A stretch of DNA of 5,613 nt from Acidobacteriota bacterium (GTDB lineage: Bacteria; Acidobacteriota; Terriglobia; Terriglobales; Acidobacteriaceae). Positions 1-5,613 of the stretch are shown piece after piece. The stretch lies in NCBI GenBank assembly GCA_021805955.1, contig JAJZDO010000789.1, positions 1 through 5,613 on the forward strand, in the 5' to 3' direction. The translations under genes were made by a program, and so were the position numbers. The notes under the pieces are model-generated. The model was not told the origin of the DNA. It did no database searches and was given only the letters and a program-made list of their open reading frames with translations. Each line of letters starts with the position of its first letter. The stretch's first letter is position 1.

Positions 1-2122
<2,122 letters not shown>

Positions 2123-2251
2123 CGCACAACAGTAGAATGCTAAGACGAAAGAAGGGGCGGCTGGGAAGTCCTGCTATCCTATAGCCGCTCGGTCGCAGTC
2201 GAGGTGGATTTCGCTGAGACGTGAACTATTCGACCTACGATCTGCTCACTC

Positions 2252-3442
2252 ATGGCCTCAATTAGCTCAGCTCGCAAAACCATAATATTTCTGGCGGTAT
2301 ACGTCGCGATTGTTCTGCCGTTGTGCTTCCTTGGTTATGGAAGCGACAATGACACATACGGCGTACTTGAGGCAGGAAAATCGACATGGCGCGATGGTCA
2401 CCTCGCCACATCGAGAAATCCAGGCTACTGGCTGTATGAAGGAATTGTTTACGCAATAGCACATCTGGGCGGCTATGTGGCAACCAACATTGCCTCGATG
2501 TGTGCTGGGGCCTTTATCCTTTGGCGCTTTCTTTCCCTGTGCCGTAAGCTCCGGATTCCCAATGAATACATCCTGGGTTTTTGCGTACTGTTCGTTCCCA
2601 CGTTTTTGATCGCAGCCAGCTCGACGATCGACTATTTGTGGTCGCTTGCCTTTCTCGTCGCGACGGCAGAATTACTTCTCGATGACCGGCTTGCATTGGC
2701 CAGTCTTACTGGCGCAATAGCCGTAGGGTTTCGCGCCAGTAATTCGATCATCGTCGCCGGGACGTATGCCGGGCTGCTGATATACGGAATTTACGTCCGC
2801 TGGGGGGGGCGGCGGATCGCGGCGATCCTTGGCTCAGGCTTTGCCGCAGCCGCTCTCGGCGCATTATTTTTCCTACCCTCATGGATAGTGGCGCATGGCA
2901 CCTTAGGTTTCTTAACGCCTGGAATTGGGCCAGCAGCGATGTGGACGTTCAAAATGCACGCTGGACGATTCATCTACAAAACAATCTATCTTTTCGGACC
3001 GATAGCGACCATAATCATGCTGTTTCTCCTAGTGCGCAATCGGTTGCACTTGAAGTTTCCTAAGAATTCGGATGTGAGGCGAAGAGGATTCGCGATAGCT
3101 CTAGGTGCATTTTTGGCGAACATTGCACTATTCGCGAAATTTCCGGTCGAAGTCAGCTATCTGCTTCCTGGCATGTTCTTCTTTATGCTGCTGGCAGGAC
3201 TTACATTTTTGAATGATTCACGCACCTCTGCGCTCTTAGTGCTCGGCGGAATTCTGACGTTCAATCTATTTTCCATTTCGTTTGCTAAACCGAACGTTCC
3301 GCTTCACGCGACCAATGCTACGTTAACGGTGGCACCACAAGCTGGAATTTTGATTGAGGACATACGCATCCGACTCAAGGCAAAATCGTGTGAAACCGTT
3401 CCATGCTGGGCACAAAAGGTCCAACAGCAGCCGGCTTTGTGA
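2252..3442 (+). CDS. Polytopic membrane protein, putative GT-C family glycosyltransferase
   Basis: A 396-residue protein with about ten hydrophobic segments (roughly residues 10-29, 76-96, 107-122, 126-143, 165-182, 190-211, 241-261, 278-296, 302-320, 328-343). After the first segment comes a loop with acidic GSDNDTY (Asp32, Asp34) and then SRNPGYWLYE (residues 54-63). An acidic motif in the first outer loop followed by R-x-P-G-Y is typical of GT-C enzymes, which move sugars from polyprenyl-phosphate donors on the outer face of the inner membrane. The acceptor cannot be told, and a non-catalytic polysaccharide membrane protein is possible. The start is the ATG at 2252; no Shine-Dalgarno sequence is visible. 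It lies 129 bp after aconitase and ends 18 bp before the first 220-bp repeat. GC content is near 50% in a sampled line (2581-2640), suggesting acquisition. A run of eight G (2802-2809) at Trp184-Gly186 is a possible slippage site. That the gene is real is likely; its function is moderately supported. Confidence 0.65.
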   Translation: MASISSARKTIIFLAVYVAIVLPLCFLGYGSDNDTYGVLEAGKSTWRDGHLATSRNPGYWLYEGIVYAIAHLGGYVATNIASMCAGAFILWRFLSLCRKLRIPNEYILGFCVLFVPTFLIAASSTIDYLWSLAFLVATAELLLDDRLALASLTGAIAVGFRASNSIIVAGTYAGLLIYGIYVRWGGRRIAAILGSGFAAAALGALFFLPSWIVAHGTLGFLTPGIGPAAMWTFKMHAGRFIYKTIYLFGPIATIIMLFLLVRNRLHLKFPKNSDVRRRGFAIALGAFLANIALFAKFPVEVSYLLPGMFFFMLLAGLTFLNDSRTSALLVLGGILTFNLFSISFAKPNVPLHATNATLTVAPQAGILIEDIRIRLKAKSCETVPCWAQKVQQQPAL

Positions 3443-3459
3443 AGGCTGCGGCGTGGTAT

Positions 3460-3679
3460 GTTGCCTAAACCCCGACGCCGTACTCGACGGGGCCACCGTT
3501 GTCGCCCGCGTGAGAATAAAAATCGTACGGGGTGCTGTGCTTGAAGCGGTAGCGGTCACGCAGGTTGCGGCCCACAAAAAAGCCCAGCGCCAGCGCGCCA
3601 GTGGCCACCGATCCCCAGCCCAGGATTTGAACCCAGGGAATGTCAGAGAGCTCGGGAAGCTTTTTCTGGATGGCTCGCA
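3460..3679. repeat. 220-bp direct repeat, copy A
   Basis: Matches 5141-5360 in the same orientation with no gaps and 9 substitutions (about 96% identity). Differences are at 3468, 3492, 3504, 3558, 3564, 3582, 3600, 3639 and 3645 (add 1681 for copy B). Similarity stops abruptly at both ends: 5 bp beyond the stop codon of the small minus-strand gene on the left, and inside that gene on the right. This copy lacks the first 19 codons present next to copy B. Confidence 0.97.
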
Positions 3680-3686
3680 AGTACAC
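3465..3686 (-). pseudogene. 5'-truncated copy of the small membrane protein gene (possibly still translated)
   Basis: Minus-strand frame of 73 codons. From its Leu3 (ttg) to the stop it is identical in protein sequence to residues 20-90 of the intact gene at 5146-5418. The first 19 codons of the intact gene are missing. In their place is a chance junction, GTG-TAC, giving MYLRAIQKK if GTG (3684-3686) is used. On the minus strand GAAGAG stands 5 nt before that GTG, a weak ribosome-binding-site candidate, and an in-frame TGA lies 4 codons upstream, so no longer form exists here. The membrane segment and the whole C-terminal tail are kept and there is no internal stop or frameshift. It converges with the glycosyltransferase-like gene, separated by 22 bp. 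It is called a pseudogene because of the lost N-terminus, but the frame is clean and a functional short product cannot be excluded. Confidence 0.6.
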
Positions 3687-3777
3687 CTGAGCTCTTCAAA
3701 CGCGACCATAGTGAGGAGTCCGAGATCCTGAAGGAACAGCGCTGCGTCGCTAACTATACGGACAACCCTGCCGGCGT

Positions 3778-3808
3778 TTGGCATTAATGCGTTGCAAAAC
3801 GGTATAAT
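3778..3808 (+). promoter_or_regulatory. Candidate sigma70-type promoter for the acyltransferase gene
   Basis: A perfect -10 hexamer TATAAT lies at 3803-3808. TTGGCA at 3778-3783 is one mismatch from the -35 consensus, with a 19-bp spacer, slightly longer than ideal. Transcription would start near 3815 and leave a leader of about 50 nt before the ATG at 3868. It is positioned to give the acyltransferase its own transcript, separate from the upstream gene. This is sequence match only. Confidence 0.5.
3781..3790. promoter_or_regulatory. Perfect 10-bp palindrome in the promoter spacer
   Basis: GCATTAATGC is its own reverse complement and lies between the proposed -35 and -10 elements, overlapping the last three bases of the -35. 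That is where a repressor operator could sit. A palindrome this short can arise by chance and no regulator gene is nearby, so the role is speculative. Confidence 0.2.
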
Positions 3809-3867
3809 CGGGCACACAATAAAGCCCGCGCCCCCCGTCGCGCCATTTGTTGCCCTCGCCGTACTCT

Positions 3868-5067
3868 ATGGTCGACTTCAGGCAGTCCTTTAAAAAAGCG
3901 CATGAAAAAGGGATCACCCCGGCGGTCTCAGCCCATTTGGACGCAATCCGCGGGCTAGCCGCGATCGCTGTTCTACTTATGCACGCTCGTCACCTACTGC
4001 TGAGGGATTGGGCGGATCTTCACCATCACAACCTCGGTCTCGAGTTCGTTTACGGTATCACTGAGTTTGGCCATCAAGCCGTAATCGTTTTTTTTATATT
4101 GAGCGGATTTTTCATCGGTCCGGGAGTCTTGCGCGACATCCATACTGGACGCTGGTCTTTCACTGCATATTTTGTCAAGAGGTTCATCCGTCTTGAGATT
4201 GTTCTGCTACCAGCGTTGTTGCTTTGCTTATTTTGGGATTTAAGCGGGTCTCACATTTTCGGTTTGAAATCGATTTATGGCGGGCATGCAGATTTTTATC
4301 CGGTGGCGTACAACATACAGGCATGCATTTCGGCGCCGATCTTTTTTGGCAATTTGGCATTCCTGCAAATGATCAAGGTACCTCCGCTAGGAAGTGACAG
4401 CCCACTATGGAGCTTAGCGAACGAGTTCTGGTACTACCTCCTGTTTCCATGCACCGCGCTGGCATTACTATCCAGAAAAAAACTTGCCGTGCGTTCCACG
4501 TACGGGGGTGCCGGAGTTCTAATCGTATGGCTTGTGCGGAAATCAATCTTGATTTATTTTCCTATCTGGCTAATTGGTGTCTTATCCTATTACCTCCCGA
4601 AAACGAAACACCCTAAGAGCATCAAGCGCGCTTTTTTAATAGCTTCCTCCGTTCTATTTTGTCTTGATTTGCTTTCCACCAAGCAATACTGGAGCAACTC
4701 CATCGCCTCCGATTATGTTCTCTCCGGCTGTTTTGCGTTATTCCTTTATTCCCTATTGAATCGAACGACGACGATTGGCGAGCGTTATAGTCGGCTGTCT
4801 CACGGTCTAGCATCCTCCTCGTATACCCTCTACGTCGTGCACCTTCCCTTGCTAGTTTTTCTCGAGGTCTGGATCGGAAAGCGCTGGGTGCCCACGCCAT
4901 TGCATTTGGTATTGACTCTGGGAATCGTGTATACAGACTGGCTCTACGCCCGCGGGATATATCGCCTTTTTGAGGCGCGAACGCCCACAGTCCGGCAGTG
5001 GACCGAAAAAAAGCTCAAAGGTCTATATGCCAAAATGGGTCGAAAGGAGAGGCAGGGGGTACTGTAA
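3868..5067 (+). CDS. Acyltransferase family 3 (OafA/YrhL-like) membrane O-acyltransferase
   Basis: Integral inner-membrane enzyme expected to transfer an acyl group (often acetyl) to a sugar of a surface polysaccharide, LPS, peptidoglycan or exported glycolipid. Numbered from the ATG at 3868 (399 residues), it shows the family hallmarks: HLDAIRGLAAIAVLLMHARH (residues 23-42) with the RG and catalytic-type His39; QAVIVFFILSGFFIG (70-84); a basic segment YFVKRFIRLE; LWSLANEFWYYLLFP with Glu186; and SYTLYVVHLPLL near the C-terminus (His325). It ends in a basic cytoplasmic tail. About ten membrane spans and no added SGNH domain, so this is the stand-alone form. An in-frame TTG at 3847 would add 7 residues; the ATG is preferred because the domain begins shortly after it, but neither start has a Shine-Dalgarno sequence. 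GC content is low (45% in line 4201-4260). A run of eight T (4088-4095) lies in the second motif. The acceptor is unknown. Confidence 0.92.
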   Translation: MVDFRQSFKKAHEKGITPAVSAHLDAIRGLAAIAVLLMHARHLLLRDWADLHHHNLGLEFVYGITEFGHQAVIVFFILSGFFIGPGVLRDIHTGRWSFTAYFVKRFIRLEIVLLPALLLCLFWDLSGSHIFGLKSIYGGHADFYPVAYNIQACISAPIFFGNLAFLQMIKVPPLGSDSPLWSLANEFWYYLLFPCTALALLSRKKLAVRSTYGGAGVLIVWLVRKSILIYFPIWLIGVLSYYLPKTKHPKSIKRAFLIASSVLFCLDLLSTKQYWSNSIASDYVLSGCFALFLYSLLNRTTTIGERYSRLSHGLASSSYTLYVVHLPLLVFLEVWIGKRWVPTPLHLVLTLGIVYTDWLYARGIYRLFEARTPTVRQWTEKKLKGLYAKMGRKERQGVL

Positions 5068-5140
5068 CGCCCAGTCCGTCCAAGCTTGAATCGCACCCGC
5101 GGACCTGTGGCGAAGTCTACGTGGCAATGGGCAGAAGACG

Positions 5141-5360
5141 GTTGCCTAGACCCCGACGCCGTACTCGACGGGACCACCGTTGTCCCCCGCGTGAGAATAA
5201 AAATCGTACGGGGTGCTGTGCTTGAAGCGGTAGCGGTCGCGCAGATTGCGGCCCACAAAAAATCCCAGCGCCAGCGCGCCGGTGGCCACCGATCCCCAGC
5301 CCAGGATTTGAACCCAGGGGATGTCGGAGAGCTCGGGAAGCTTTTTCTGGATGGCTCGCA
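5141..5360. repeat. 220-bp direct repeat, copy B
   Basis: Partner of 3460-3679, 1681 bp away in the same orientation, with 9 mismatches and no indels. It covers codons 20-90 and the stop of the intact small gene plus 5 bp beyond. Together the two copies bracket the acyltransferase gene and its promoter region. Confidence 0.97.
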
Positions 5361-5418
5361 GTTCTTTCCGGGGTTCTGAAGTGCTTCGTGTGATGAAGCG
5401 CATGCTGAGGCTTCTCAT
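5146..5418 (-). CDS. Small single-span membrane protein of unknown function (intact copy)
   Basis: A 90-residue protein that I do not recognise. Visible parts: a basic, polar N-terminus (residues 1-26, with RFITRS and PRKELRAIQKK); one hydrophobic helix from about Trp35 to Gly56 (GSVATGALALGFFVG); then a positively charged RNLRDRYRFKH; and a C-terminal tail rich in Gly, Tyr and acidic residues ending VEYGVGV. Positive charges on both sides of the helix leave the topology open. The start is either the ATG at 5416-5418 or an internal ATG at 5401-5403 (Met6); neither has a strong ribosome-binding site. That it is a real gene is supported by the near-copy at 3465-3686, where every one of nine base changes is silent. 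It lies downstream of the partial gene at 5512-5613 on the same strand (93-bp gap) and converges with the acyltransferase gene across 78 bp with no obvious terminator. Confidence 0.8.
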   Translation of the reverse strand: MRSLSMRFITRSTSEPRKELRAIQKKLPELSDIPWVQILGWGSVATGALALGFFVGRNLRDRYRFKHSTPYDFYSHAGDNGGPVEYGVGV

Positions 5419-5489
5419 GGCCGAATCTTACCGCAAATCGGCCCGGCTTCGCCAAATTTCCATGAACGTTTCATCCCGGAATAATAATC

Positions 5490-5500
5490 GACGGTCCGTC
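5490..5500. promoter_or_regulatory. Short inverted repeat between the two minus-strand genes
   Basis: GACGGtCCGTC is a perfect 5-bp inverted repeat around one base, 11 bp after the stop of the partial minus-strand gene. On the minus strand it is followed by GATTATTATT. The one-base centre cannot form the full hairpin, so a terminator is doubtful; an operator for the small gene is possible. Weak evidence only. Confidence 0.15.
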
Positions 5501-5511
5501 CCGCAAATCTT

Positions 5512-5613
5512 CTACCGGGCGCGATCTTCAAGGTCGGGATACTGCTCGATTTGGCGCAGCAGTTGCAGCTTGCGTGCCGGCGGCAGCAGGCTGGCTTCTA
5601 CGGAATTGCCCGC
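5512..5613 (-). CDS. C-terminal end of an unidentified protein, truncated by the window edge
   Basis: On the minus strand the frame is open from the right edge of the window for 33 codons to a TAG at 5512-5514. It ends in the helical, charged sequence PPARKLQLLRQIEQYPDLE followed by DRAR. The composition (Leu, Arg, Glu, Gln; few rare residues) looks like a genuine soluble protein tail, and codons are GC-rich like those of aconitase. I do not recognise the family and the piece is too short to assign. It would be the upstream neighbour of the small membrane protein gene, possibly co-transcribed across 93 bp. Confidence 0.5.
   Translation of the reverse strand, partial: AGNSVEASLLPPARKLQLLRQIEQYPDLEDRAR

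Noticed and set aside
2133..2138. TAGAAT as a -10 element for the glycosyltransferase-like gene
   Set aside because: No -35-like hexamer at a suitable distance, and it lies more than 110 bp before the start codon.
2157..2188. Hairpin GCGGCT/AGCCGC after aconitase as a terminator
   Set aside because: Only 6 bp of stem with a 20-nt loop and no T tract after it.
3470..3492. CCCCG...CGGGG stem at the left end of the repeat as a recombination or terminator hairpin
   Set aside because: It lies within the last codons of the small gene, the stem is interrupted, and one pair is lost in copy B; coding constraint explains it.
3354..3731. 125-codon plus-strand frame across repeat A, and its counterpart at 5086-5379
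   Set aside because: The flanks are unrelated and the frame is opposite to the silent-substitution frame; no recognisable protein features.
3323..3817. 164-codon minus-strand frame covering repeat A
   Set aside because: It is out of frame with the conserved small-gene frame. The equivalent frame over copy B (4944-5258) changes amino acids at the nine variable sites, whereas the small-gene frame does not; both are shadows.
3680..5140. Insertion sequence or integrated element with its own recombinase
   Set aside because: The only gene between the repeats is the acyltransferase; no transposase or integrase and no terminal inverted repeats were seen.
5415..5474. 19-codon minus-strand frame whose TGA overlaps the small gene's ATG (leader peptide arrangement)
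   Set aside because: No ribosome-binding site and no recognisable sequence; an overlap of this kind in so short a frame is easily chance.

Overview
The window looks like a chromosomal segment from a GC-rich bacterium. The aconitase style and the GC-rich flanks suggest Acidobacteriota (Terriglobia-like), but that is an inference from protein flavour only; no rRNA or other marker is present. Conserved, GC-rich flanking genes enclose a lower-GC islet of two cell-surface genes.

Layout: (1) 1-2122, +, the C-terminal three quarters of an AcnA-type aconitase, whose start lies outside the window. (2) 2123-2251, a short spacer with no convincing promoter or terminator. (3) 2252-3442, +, a polytopic membrane protein with GT-C glycosyltransferase-like features. 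(4) 3460-3679, first copy of a 220-bp direct repeat, which is the 3' end of a small minus-strand gene. (5) 3687-3867, a spacer with a good promoter candidate. (6) 3868-5067, +, an acyltransferase-3 (OafA-like) membrane O-acyltransferase. (7) 5141-5360, second repeat copy, here part of the intact small minus-strand gene (5146-5418), which encodes a 90-residue single-span membrane protein. (8) 5512-5613, -, the last 33 codons of an unidentified gene that runs off the window.

The central observation is the architecture 'surface-modification gene (+) followed by the 3' end of the small gene (-)', present twice in tandem. The copies differ at 9 of 220 positions. All nine fall in third codon positions of the small gene and none changes an amino acid. 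This pattern does not fit a neutral local duplication. It suggests that one copy arrived from a related lineage together with a surface-gene cassette, or that both copies are under selection. The likely ancestral locus was aconitase (+) facing the small gene (-), with the glycosyltransferase-like and acyltransferase genes inserted between them.

The two surface genes plausibly modify extracellular or cell-wall glycans: sugar transfer from a lipid-linked donor, and O-acylation. They have no necessary link to aconitase. Each contains an 8-nt homopolymer (G8, T8) at which slippage would truncate the protein, so phase variation is possible but unproven. No transposase, integrase, CRISPR array, tRNA or rRNA was seen.
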